From: Anaeramoeba flamelloides
Lineage: Eukaryota; Metamonada; Anaeramoebidae
DNA length: 64,000 nt
Assembly: GCA_027625915.1 (NCBI GenBank)
Contig: JANTQA010000023.1
Location: 14,136,001-14,200,000 of the forward strand
Direction: 5' to 3'
The notes under the pieces are model-generated. The model was not told the DNA's origin. It saw only the letters and a list, made by a program, of their open reading frames with translations, and made no database searches. The translations under genes were made by a program, and so were the position numbers. Shown piece by piece: positions 23,901-34,659 of this stretch (the stretch's first letter is position 1; every line of letters begins with the position of its first letter).

Positions 23901-24449
23901 ATATTTTAAATGATGAATTCATTATCATGTGTTATATATTAATGCAGCTGATTATTTAGTATTTGCATATCCTTATTATATAATCCTGAGAAATGGCTGT
24001 TATATATATTTATACACACACAATATTTAGACTTACATTGTTCATCAATAAACTAATAAATTGTAAAAAAAAATTTGACTAATAACAAATTTAAGTACTT
24101 TTAATTTTTAAACAAGATTCTTATTTAAATATATTAACGATAATAATCAAATCATTTAAATACTGTTTGGTTGTACATTGATATGTTATAAGTAATAATA
24201 GTAATTAGTAAATAATAATAGTTTATTATGTTTTATTTTTTTCCTATTTTTCTTCTTTCTCAATTATCTAGTCACCTGTCTTGAAGTTACCCCACGCCGG
24301 AGTAGTAGTTTAAATTAAAACATTGAAATATAATTTGGAATGTTTTTTTAAAAAAGTTTTTTTATTAATTGCTTTTTGAGTGTTTTAAAGAAGGGAAAGA
24401 CGATATTAAACCAAGTTAAGAATTTATAAACTTGTTCATGATGATATCT

Positions 24450-24530
24450 TGTACAAACTGAACTTGTTCTGATTTGATCTTTTACAAACCAACTTGTTCT
24501 GATTTGATCGTTTGTAAAAGGAACTGGGAT
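24450..24530 (+). repeat. short tandem duplication
   Basis: Two adjacent ~30 bp units containing AACTTGTTCTGATTTGATC followed by a TTTACAAA/TTTGTAAA block. The two ends of the TTTACAAAC/TTTGTAAA pair can also base-pair. No function is apparent. Confidence 0.5.
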
Positions 24531-26514
24531 AATTTGGGTAGTTTGTAACAAAATGAAGTGAAGCTGATCTGTCTTTCTGTGTAATTAATAGGGTTGTAAC
24601 TTTGGGTGGTCTCAAATAGGTATATTGAACTGGTATTCAACCATAATAAGTTTGGGTAATTTGTAAAAAAAAAAAAAAGAAAATTAAAATGAAAAATAAA
24701 AACAATAAAACAATACAAATAAACAAAAAGAAAAATTTTTAATATAAAATCCTTATTGTTTAAAAAACACTATATTTATAGGTACTGTATCTCGAATATT
24801 CATTAGAAATCTAATTAAGTGACTTATTTTATTTAGTCTATTTAGTTGTTCAAATATTAAGATTATCTTTATAAAAAAAAAGTATGATGGTGATCCAAAA
24901 ATTTTCAACCTGAAGTGGAATAACCCCGAACCCATTCTTCATATCCAGGTATATAAAAATATTTGAAAATTAAAGATTTATTTTTTTGAGTATTTTTTTA
25001 GTCAATTTTATTTCATGATTTTCTTTTTTTTTTTCTTCTATTTGTTTAAAAATAAAATTTTAAAGTTAAATTTTTTTAATGAAAATCCATGTTATATATC
25101 TACCCTAATCATGTCGACTATATAACTTTTCTAAAAAACTATTAATATATTTTAGAAATTCAGATAAATTGTGACAATATTGATAAATCGTAAGTTTTTG
25201 GTAACAAGATAAAATAAATGAATTAATTAAATAAAAATTTGATATTATATAAAAAAAGGTTAAAGATTAATGATAATATTCATCATCTTTGACAGGAATA
25301 ATTTTGATTTTTTACGGTATTTTTTACATTTTTTTTTTTTGATTTTATTATCATTTAATTTTTTTTTTAATGGGGGGCGGGGTTAATTTGATTTATTTTT
25401 GAATGGTTGGTAAAGTAAGTGTCGCTTTTAAAAAAAAAAAATTGTGGGAATCAATATAATTAATAATTACATAGTTAAGTCAATATATTCTGAACATAAT
25501 TAAGATGAAATGTAGAAAAAAATCCAAAAAAAGTACAAGATAATTAGAAATTATTTTGAGTATGAAATTTAATTCAAAGTTTTTACCTTTGAAGTTGAAT
25601 ATATTATGAAGAAACCCAAATATAATTAATTTGTTGAATCTTAACTCTTTTTCATTCAATCATTTAAAATGAGATTTCATTATATTTCCCCATGCATTTT
25701 TTATTTTACTCACTCCAAAGTTGTGAAAAACAAATTTATTTATTTTGTTGTGTGGTTTATTCTTTATTGTGTAGCTATTATAAATTTATGAGCATAAATA
25801 CTTGGTAATTTAAATTTAGTTTCATATTAAGTTTTATAATATTTGAATATACATTTTGTTTTTTTTGACCTATTTTTGATTTTGGGTAATCGAATTTTTG
25901 GAACATGATTTGGTTATAATTTAAAAAATAAATATAATTTACCACTCAAACATTTAATTTTTTTATGTTAAATTCATTGAATGTATTAGTAATTTTTGTA
26001 CAAGTGAAAATTAATTTTTGTTCGGTTTTTTAATGTTTTTTTTTGTAATTTGTGTTTTGACTTTTGATGGATAAATTAACAACACATTAATTATTGTTTT
26101 ATTATTTAAGATCAAAATTTTTATACATCTTCAATATAAAACTATAAAAAAAAATTTTAAATATTATCGTATTAATAAAAAAGTGAAAAAAATTTTTTGA
26201 TGGTTTTTTTGGAATTAAAACTTTTATTAAAGTTGAACATTGAAAAATCCAAAAATTTTATTAAAAGAAATACTTTCCTTCACACTTCAACCTTTATACA
26301 ACATTTAAAGGTTTAGCCTTCATATTACTAAATTTGAAATCTTGATTAAAATTAATAGTCTAAAACGGTTTCCACGGTTTTAAAACAGACGACTTGATAA
26401 AATTTTCGATAAAAATCCTCCCTTTTTGGAAAAGACAGTATTTTCATTAACAATTAATTTAATTCCAGGGGACTATATATCATCTTTTTATTTTTATGTT
26501 TGAATATTTTCTTT

Positions 26515-26516
<2 letters not shown>

Positions 26517-26546
<30 letters not shown>
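26517..26546. repeat. TA microsatellite
   Basis: About fifteen uninterrupted TA units; a simple sequence repeat. Confidence 0.9.
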
Positions 26547-26549
<3 letters not shown>

Positions 26550-28230
26550 TATTATCTTTGATTTTAAATATTTCAATTTGAATCTCAGTAGATAAAACTT
26601 ATAAAAGGGTAGCTGATCAAATAAAAACATAAATTTAGTAAAAATTTTATAAAATTTTATCAATGAGGTCAAAGTTTAATATGTTAAAAAATTTTGTATA
26701 TTAAAGGTTCAAAAAAATTATTTTCTTATTTTCAAAAAATGAAAAAAAAGAAAAAATATTTCTTTCAAAATTTAAAAATTTTTTTACAAATTAAACTTGT
26801 TTGGTCTTATCCACAAGAAATATTATAATTATTTTAATCATTTTTGTCAGAAAAAAATGATTTATAATTTTTAGTATAAACTTAATTAATTCTCAAATAA
26901 TTTCAAGATAATTTATTTGAAACAATCAATTTTTTTTTTCAAATAAAAACACAAATACTGAATAAAAATTCACAAATGTTTGAGGGGTTTAATTGTTTGA
27001 AACTATTATTTGTAAAATAAGACTGATGTTTTATTATATGTACTATAAATTATGTTTAATCATCTCAAAAAAATATCTTCAAAAAAAAAAAAATATGTAT
27101 TTTAATATTCCTGACCAATAATACTTGGTATTATGTAATATAGACAGAAATAGTAATAAACAGGGTAAAAAAATTTTATAATGTTTGAAATTAAAGGAAT
27201 TTGGGATTTTATTTTTCAGATAAAATCAAAAAAACAATTTGATCAAACTAAAAACACATTTTTCTGGTGGGTTTCTTAGTCCAACAAAATACTTTTTTAA
27301 CACATTGCAATATCAAAATTTGATGGAAAGAATATAAACAATAACATATTTTATTATTTAATCCTGTTTTTGAGAAAGAATGTTCGCTTAATAGTTATTT
27401 TAGCTAAAGTTGAATTTTGGCATTTGAATAATTTCGAATTGGTGTTACTAACAAATTATATTTTATTTTCTTTTAATTTAAAAAAAAAAAAAAAAAACAT
27501 GTATAAATATACTTTGGTCTTTTATATATATATATAATCATTTTTGATTTCAACAAATTTATTTGGAAAGGTGAGTCAACTTGTTTGGTCTTCTCAAAGA
27601 AAATATTTGGTTCAAATGTCTATCTTTTTGGGTCCATTTTTTTGGTATAAATGTGAATTAATATCAAACATCCAAATAAACACATTCCGAGATTCAAAGT
27701 CTAATTTAATAAAACTAAAACTTCAATACAAAAAAATATTTAAAAATTGAAAGATTTTAAAGATTCTACTCAGATTTATTTTGGTTATTTTCACAGATAC
27801 TTTAGTGGACAGTATTTTGATTCCCTTTTGGTATATTTTTTTTTTTATTAATTTAATATTTATTTCAGATTTCTATATTATTTTGTTATTCCATTTTATT
27901 CATACATAAAAATAAATTTAAAAAAAAGGGTTTGATTTGTTTTTTCAAGGTGAAATATTTATCATATATATTAAAAACAAGTCAAATATTAAAAAATAAA
28001 TATAAAAAAAATATGTTAATTATTCATGGTTAATAATTTTTAATTTTTGATATTATTCATATCGAGGGGTAATAATAATTCAAAGATTCTCTTCATTTCA
28101 TTTATTAAAACCAACCAATCAAAAAAAAAATAATAAAAAAAAGAAAAAAACAAAGACAAAAAAATTTTTTAAATATAAAAACAAAAAAAGAGTGGAAATA
28201 TGATTTTCTTTTTTATAGAATGCAACAACA

Positions 28231-29754
28231 TTATTCCAATAACTCAAATACAACACCTACCACGGAAAGGATAAAAACGATAACCATTGGATAAGTAATT
28301 TCTTTGTATTTTTTATCTGGTGCAACTAGCCAAAGCAAGATCAGCACTGCGTAACCTAGGGCGATGCCCATCAAAATACTTGACATCAAGGGGATTGTAA
28401 TTGTCGAGACTACGATGGGGATGATTGAGTTCAAATCTGAGAAGTCAACATGGGTAATCATTTTAATAACGATGGCTGTTGTGTAAACCATGAGGGGCGC
28501 TGTTGATTCGTTTGGTATGAGAGAGATGATTGGGTAAAGAAAGATTGAAAGTAGGAAGCAAAGGCCAGTGATCACAGACGAAAAGCCTGTTCTGGCGCCG
28601 ACTGTGCCTGCTACAATTGATTCAATAAAGGGGACGATTTGAGAATTACAAAAAAGGCCGGAAATTGAAGACCAGATCCCTGTCACGATGATGACTCTTT
28701 GGAGCTTTGAAGTTTTACTTTGTGAGATCAGATTAAGGAACTTTTTTTCGTCAAACTTGATTTTATCCAAATAGGCAAACTGGATGACTGTGAGAATGGT
28801 ACACACAGCGTCAAACAATTGGTTAATTGTCATAACAGGGATGAGCCAAAGTGCGCTTACCTTCCAATCAAAATTAATTTTGAAGGCCGTGCTTCCCAAC
28901 CCTGAAAGATCCCATTCGGCCATTTCAAAGTCGCCCGAGGCAGCTCTGATAATTTGAGAAACAATTGCGGTCACAAAGGGCGCCAAAATGAAGACATAAA
29001 TTTTTTCACGGATTGCAAATGACGCAATGAAGACCAAGCAAAGCACGGCCAGAAGCAACCGGAAATGCAATTCGGGCTCCGAAGTAACAGGGTTGTTGAT
29101 CATCGATTTGATCCCGAGTGTACCGATCAATAAGGAAATACCAAAGGCAATCCCGATCCTGAACATTGGCGGGATCGCGGACAGAAATTTGAGCCTCAGG
29201 AACCGCCACGAAATTAGGACGATCAAGATCCCCTGAATAAAGACAAGCGATCCAGCAGTTTGCCACGAGTAGTTGTGCTTCGCAATAATCGTCGTCGAGT
29301 AAAAGTAATTCTCCCCCATACCCGTTGAAACCATTAAAGGAATGCCGCTGACAATGCCCATGGTTATTGTGCCCAAGCCAGACAAAAGCGCGGTCGATTG
29401 CCGTGTGCCTGACTCGGGTGTTCCGCCTGATTTCAAAGCAGACGACTGCACAGACAAAATGTAGAGGGACGCTAAAAACATCGCAATCCCGCCCAAAATC
29501 TCCTTTGTGAAGCTGGAATCCCTTTGTGAAATCTCAAAATACTTGTCAAGCCATGCCAGGGATTTGTTGTCATACGGAGACTGGTAGTCCTTTTTCGTAT
29601 TCTGTTCCTTTGCACTCTGTTCTTGCTTTTTCGGTTGCTCCTCGATATTTTGGTTTTTTAAATTGTTCTGCTTTTCGAGCACGAGATCCTCATTTGAACT
29701 CTTGTCTAAAGCGGTTGACGAAGAAGAAGAAGAAGAAGAAGAAGTTGTTGACAT
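28231..29754 (-). CDS. AzgA-type (NCS2) purine/hypoxanthine-guanine permease
   Basis: 507 residues, ATG at 29754 in ACCAAATG context. Residues 1-~70 are a Ser run plus Gln/Lys/Glu-rich cytosolic tail (from an AGA/TCT-type microsatellite). Residues ~80-507 form a multi-span transporter with 12 or more hydrophobic segments. Family hallmarks: the STGMGENYFYSTTI segment (AzgA GMGxNAxF), NYSWQTAGSLVF, SAIPPMFRIGIAFGISLL, the LFDAVCTILTVIQ helix equivalent to the substrate-site helix with FFDT in bacterial AzgA, and GTVGARTGFSSVITGL. Bacterial and fungal AzgA proteins import hypoxanthine, guanine or adenine by proton symport, presumably at the plasma membrane here. The Glu-Asn in GMGEN differs from the usual Leu-Asn. 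The N-terminal half of the gene is notably GC-rich, but other genes here share this, so it is not evidence of transfer by itself. The family call is good; the substrate is not proven. Confidence 0.9.
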   Translation of the reverse strand: MSTTSSSSSSSSSTALDKSSNEDLVLEKQNNLKNQNIEEQPKKQEQSAKEQNTKKDYQSPYDNKSLAWLDKYFEISQRDSSFTKEILGGIAMFLASLYILSVQSSALKSGGTPESGTRQSTALLSGLGTITMGIVSGIPLMVSTGMGENYFYSTTIIAKHNYSWQTAGSLVFIQGILIVLISWRFLRLKFLSAIPPMFRIGIAFGISLLIGTLGIKSMINNPVTSEPELHFRLLLAVLCLVFIASFAIREKIYVFILAPFVTAIVSQIIRAASGDFEMAEWDLSGLGSTAFKINFDWKVSALWLIPVMTINQLFDAVCTILTVIQFAYLDKIKFDEKKFLNLISQSKTSKLQRVIIVTGIWSSISGLFCNSQIVPFIESIVAGTVGARTGFSSVITGLCFLLSIFLYPIISLIPNESTAPLMVYTTAIVIKMITHVDFSDLNSIIPIVVSTITIPLMSSILMGIALGYAVLILLWLVAPDKKYKEITYPMVIVFILSVVGVVFELLE

Positions 29755-30737
29755 TTGGTTGTGAGACTTTTCTAATTCTCGTTTTAATAAAAATGAATCT
29801 TTGTATTTTCATCATCGATTTTTTTTAATCAAAGGTCCGTTTTGTTGAGAAAAAATATTTTTTTAATTGGGAATTATTGTGGTTTGTTCGGTATTATTCC
29901 AAAATCAAATTCTCCTAAAATCTTTTTAAGATGGAAACTTTTTTGTTTTTCAACAAAAAATTTCTTTGATACCTGTTTTCGTTTTTCATTTTTAAATTAT
30001 TAGCTATTTCGGTCTCTTTAAGGAATACAAAAATAATTTAGCAAATAAATATTTTTTCAAACAAAGGATAGATATTTCATGGTAATTCTATTGGAAAACA
30101 AAATTCTTGATAAATATTTTAAAAATAAAAATGTTAAGAAGAAAAGCAAACCTTTATAAAACACTTCCAAGAAGAGCTCTATTGGCCCACTAAATTTTTG
30201 ATGTTTTAGAATAAAGTAAAATGTTTTCAATTTGAAAAACCGTAATGTCAAGCGATCTTTTGCGTTTCTTTATAGTGCTTTTAAGATCAGAAAGGGTGTT
30301 TCAATTGTAGATTAGTAATGGAATGAACAGTGGTGTAACTGGTTGGTGTTATTACCTTTAGCCCAATACAGAAAAATTTACTCCTCTTATCAAAATACTT
30401 GAACAGAAAAGTTTAATCCATGTTTTAAATTAAAAAGCATCTTAATTGTTTTGGTATAGAAGACTAATACATTAATAAATACAAGAAACCGGTAATAAAC
30501 CCATGGGCAAATATGTGTACTGGTTTCTTAAAGTTCTATTATTCAAATAGAAATTCTAAAAATGAATGAACAAATTAGGAAATTATTTTGAAAAAATAGA
30601 GTAAATGTTTGTGAAAAAAAGTTTAGCACAGGTTTTAATTGGTAATATTAATAAAAATGAAAAAGAAAAATGGGATCAATTAACAAAAGAAAAAATAAAT
30701 GATTAAAGTCAAAATTGAGAACTCAAAACAATAACAG

Positions 30738-31250
30738 TTTTTTTAATACTATCTTTTTGTCAGGGTTTTTCATTGATTGAGGTCTCTATTAATAATTTGT
30801 TCAAAAAATTGACTATTTTTTGAGATACCAATATCTATAGGACGATAAAACAATCAAGGGGGCTTGTGTTTTGTTTTTTAATTTGTTGAAAATAATACTT
30901 TATGCAGCAAAACAAAAGGAACAAAATTTTCATTTAGCTTTCCAAAATTGTAATTTATAAATCATTTAACCATTTCCAATTTTTAATTAATCAGTAAAAC
31001 CAGCTTAAATTATAATTTTACCTTTTAGAATTGGGGATTTTTTTTAATTCTTTGGTTTGTTTTTTTTGGTAAACTGAAAGAAAATTTTGATCTTTTTATT
31101 TTACAATTAATAGTATAATGGATTATTCTTATGAGTTAATTTGTTTCTTCTATTAATGATCGTATTTTAGTTTTCAGGTTCTATTACGGTTTACAATTTA
31201 ACACAACGTATTGAGCTTTTGAACCTTTTTTAACTTTTTTTCCAAAGCAT
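30738..31250 (+). repeat. dispersed repeat, copy A
   Basis: TTAATACTATCTTTTTGTCAG, then GGTTTTT..ATTGATTGA, TTGACTATTTTTTGAGAT and a later GTTTCTTCTATTAA..TTTTCAGGTT block recur in the same order at 57012-57310, with many differences and a shorter middle. Non-coding. Confidence 0.55.
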
Positions 31251-31613
31251 TTACTCTATTTTTTGAATAAAATTTCACAAGTTGATCCTTCAATACTCAA
31301 ATTTTTTTTTAATTAGAAACTTTAAGAAACAGATAACATGTTTACTTTTTGATTTATTGTCGGTTTCTTAGATCCATTAATGTATAACGATTAAAAAACA
31401 ATAAATCAATAATAATATAACTTTTCTGTTGGTATTTTGAGTCGCTGTTGAAATAAATTATTAAAGAACCAAATTCACAATATGAAAGTGGTTTGTAACT
31501 GTCAATATTAATTACTAATAATTGATAAATAAAAAAATCAAAATTTTAATCCAGATCTCCCAAAAAAACAAACCAAAGAATTAAAAAAAAATCATCAAAA
31601 GTCACCAATTCTA
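31026..31613. repeat. inverted-repeat pair (possible TIR element)
   Basis: TAGAATTGGGGA... followed by TTTAATTCTTTGGTTTG at 31026-31069 is mirrored by CAAACCAAAGAATTAAA and ...TCACCAATTCTA at 31559-31613. The right arm has ~10 extra bases. It could be a diverged element of ~590 bp; it partly overlaps the dispersed repeat. Confidence 0.45.
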
Positions 31614-32819
31614 TACCATAAAATTAATAATTTAAACTGATATAGGTTTTTAAAAGAATAAATTGTATATATATCTAAAACTTTTTTTTCTGGAAAAATT
31701 AATGAAAATTTTATTCTGTTTATTCTATGACAAATTTTAATAAATTTGTATTAAAAAAATCAGTTAAAGATCATTTTTCTCACAAAAAAAAATAACAAAA
31801 AAATTACCAAATGAATAACTAATTACAGTTTTTGGAAACTAAAAGCATTTAATATTTTCCCAGCTTTTACATTAATCCAAGATCTAACCAGAAAATATAT
31901 TTTTTATCATATCATAGTTTATATCTATTTGATCCTAACTTCAAATATCAAAGCCTCACAAAAAAAAAAAGACTGAGAAAAATTTTTTGTAATTACCTAA
32001 ACTCCTTTGAAATTTTTTGTTCAATGAAGATGGATTTTTATAACCAACAGTAGTTTTAATGAATTTAACGAAAAATGGTTCAGAACTTTTGTCACTATTT
32101 AACTTTTAAGTTTTTTTTGTTCACTGTCTTCAAGCTCTTTGTCTTAGACTCTTCAATTCAGATTTTGGAAAAAAAAAATAATATATTCAAAAATTGCCTT
32201 TTTCAATCACTATTAAAATTAATACAAATCCAAGATAAAACAGCTTAGAACCAAATTAACAAGAACCCATACCTTACACAAGAGAATCTTTTCTCTTATT
32301 TTCAAGGATGGTAAACCTTAAATTTCAAAGATCAGTTCTGAAAAATCATAATTTGAATCAAATTTAGGATTTAAGAACTTGAAATTGAGGAGTATAGAGT
32401 ATCACACTAATTATGGATAAAAATGGTTGTATTTTTTTAGATTTCACAAATAATTTATGTAAGGAAAATAGAAAAAATTGCAGCCCAAGATCACCAAAAT
32501 GGAAAAATAAACAACAGTATCTTTTGATAATTTATTTGCAACTTTTTCAAAAAAAAGTAAAAGACTCAACGATCGAAAAGAAAAAAGCAAATACTCAGCA
32601 AATCTGATATAGAACCAGTAAAGTTTTTTAATTGTTTAAAAAATCATAAAAATCAAATTTTTCACCTTTCCTTTTGGAACTCATTGTTTTTCCTTCCTTT
32701 TCTTCGGCTTCTCATGGAAAAATTAAGGATTTTTTTCAGAAAGTTTATCTTTTCTTTCCAGAAATTTTCATATTTTGAAATCATTTTTTTTTTTTTATTA
32801 CAATTTAATAAAAATTAAT

Positions 32820-34659
32820 ATGCTTTCTCTTTGTAAATCAGTCAAAGTTTCATCGATCCTTTCTCGTCATAGCACCCAAATTGTAAGTTTTTGAAACACC
32901 TTTCAACTTTTCCCTCCTAACTTTTTTGTATCACTAATTTCAATCTCCTTTTTATTTCTCTTCTGTTCTTTTGCAATTATTCCTTCCAAATTGTTTTCCA
33001 CAAAAAAATACCAATTTGGTTCGAAAAAAATATAGGTTAACAAGGACGTGTTAGCAAAGACAATTGAATTATGTCAAAAAAGAAATGTTATCATCCCTAC
33101 ATACGAACAAATGTTTAACCCAAAATTAGTTCCAAAAGGTATTGTTAACGAATTAAAAAGCATTGGGTTATGGGACGTTAATCCAAGAAATCTTTTTAGA
33201 ATCACTTGGAAAAATGAACCAAAGGAATTTGGTGGTGGATTTGGAGAAACCAATTATCTTGAAATCCCAAAAGAGATCTCTGGAATTGACGCAAAAATTG
33301 TCGTCTTAGTAGGAAAGTATTTCCCAACTGGTTCACATAAGGTAAATAGTTCCAAAAATAAAAAAATAAAAAAAAAAAAGTTTTTACAAATTTCTTTGCT
33401 TTTTTTTTTTCTCTAAAATTTTAATATCTTTTTTTTTTTATTTAATTATTTTTTTTCCTAATTTTCTCAACTGTTTTGTAAATGAAACAAAAATACAAAA
33501 CCAATAGGTTGGAGCAACATTTGGACCATTAGTTGAAAAAATGGTAAGAGGATCTTTTGATCCAACCAACCAAAAAGCATTATGGCCATCTACTGGAAAT
33601 TACTGTAGAGGAGGTGCATTCAACTCATCACTCTTGGGTTGCAAGGCCATTGCCGTGTTACCTGAAGGAATGTCCCAAGAAAGATTTGATTGGTTAAATT
33701 CAATTGGATCCGAAATCTACGGAACCCCAGGAACTGAATCCAACGTCAAGGAAGTCTTTGATAAGACCCATGCATTAAAAGCCGAAATGGGAGACAACTT
33801 AGTTGTTCTTAATCAATTTGCCGAATTTGGAAACCCAATGTGGCACTATGCCGTTACAGCAAGAACCATCGAAGAATTATACAATAACATCAAGGGACCA
33901 AAATCAAGACTCAGCGGTCTCTTTTTAACACAAGGATCTGGCGGTACCTTGGGATGTTCCATGTATCTTCATCAAAAATACCCAAATATGAAAACAGGAT
34001 GTGGTGAAGCCTTACAGTGCCCAACATTACTTGAAAATGGATATGGCGCCCATAGAATCGAAGGAATTGGTGACAAACATGTCCCTTGGATCCTCAATAT
34101 GAGAGACATGAATGCAGTAATTGGCGTTGACGATCAAGACTGTGTCGACTTATTAAGATTATTCAATGAAAAAGACGGAAAGGATGTCTTATTGAAAAAG
34201 GGCGTTGACCGTGAAACAATTGAAAAATTGTCCTTATTCGGTATCAGTTCCATTGCTAATCTTCTTGGATCAATCAAATTAGCCAAATATTACGAAATGG
34301 ACAAAAACGACGTCGTCTTTTCGATTGCTACAGATTCAGCAGGAATGTACCAATCCAGACTCAAAGAAATGAATCAAGAATCCGGAAAATACAGTAACAC
34401 ACTTGCACACGTTCACTTTAACACTGGATTAATGAAACAAGACGTTAGCAACGTTTTAGAACTTACTCACGTTGGTAAAAGAAGATGTCACCAACTTAAA
34501 TATTATACCTGGGTAGAACAACAAGGTAAAACAGTCGAAGAATTAGACAGACAATGGTATGACAACGAATATTGGACAGAAAAATTAGATCAATATAAGG
34601 TTTGGGATAATTTAATTAATGAATTTAATGAGAAAGCTGGCATTATTAATAAATATTAA
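32820..34659 (+). CDS. PLP-dependent fold-type II enzyme (cysteine synthase-like), three exons, organelle presequence
   Basis: Exons 32820-32882, 33036-33341 and 33508-34659 give 506 residues. Intron boundaries are ATT|GTAAGT...ATAG|GTT and AAG|GTAAAT...ATAG|GTT, both phase 0. Exon 1 encodes only MLSLCKSVKVSSILSRHSTQ plus Ile: basic, Ser-rich, without acidic residues, a textbook mitochondrial/MRO-type presequence. The body matches bacterial cysteine-synthase-like PLP enzymes: FRITWKNEP, KYFPTGSHK with the Schiff-base Lys123, VGATFGP, the phosphate/substrate loop STGNYCRGGAF, TQGSGGT (glycine-rich PLP-phosphate loop), and EALQCPTLL followed by HRIEGIGDKHVPW. Lys123 is the last codon of exon 2. 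The likely chemistry is beta-replacement or elimination on an amino acid; the exact substrate is unknown. The presequence exon in front of a bacterial-type enzyme suggests an acquired gene retargeted to the organelle (inference). Confidence 0.9.
32883..33035 (+). other. intron 1 of the PLP enzyme gene
   Basis: GTAAGT donor and TATAG acceptor, 153 bp, phase 0, pyrimidine-rich in the middle. It separates the presequence exon from the enzyme body. Confidence 0.85.
33342..33507 (+). other. intron 2 of the PLP enzyme gene
   Basis: GTAAAT donor directly after the catalytic Lys codon and CAATAG acceptor, 166 bp, phase 0. Family similarity is continuous across the junction (GSHK then VGATF). Confidence 0.9.

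Larger units (their letters stand above)
23901..28230. other. intergenic AT-rich region between convergent genes
   Basis: About 4.3 kb. It contains a small GC-richer island at ~24277-24310, a short tandem duplication at ~24455-24530 (two units of ACTTGTTCTGATTTGATC followed by a TTT[A/G]-[C/T]AAA block), and a TA microsatellite. Small frames here (24348-24718, 27544-27750) lack coding character. Confidence 0.5.
29755..32819. other. divergent intergenic region (permease / PLP enzyme)
   Basis: About 3 kb holding both 5' flanks. It includes a dispersed repeat (30738-31250) related to 57012-57310 and an inverted-repeat pair at 31026-31613. A 64-codon frame at 32413-32607 is not convincing as a gene. 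Confidence 0.5.

Noticed and set aside
27544-27750. 68-residue frame starting at TTG
   Set aside because: Composition equals the surrounding non-coding DNA; no start codon or homology signal.
28231-29754. Higher GC of the permease gene as a sign of recent lateral transfer
   Set aside because: eEF2, WD40 and RNR genes show the same GC rise, so it reflects coding composition in this genome.
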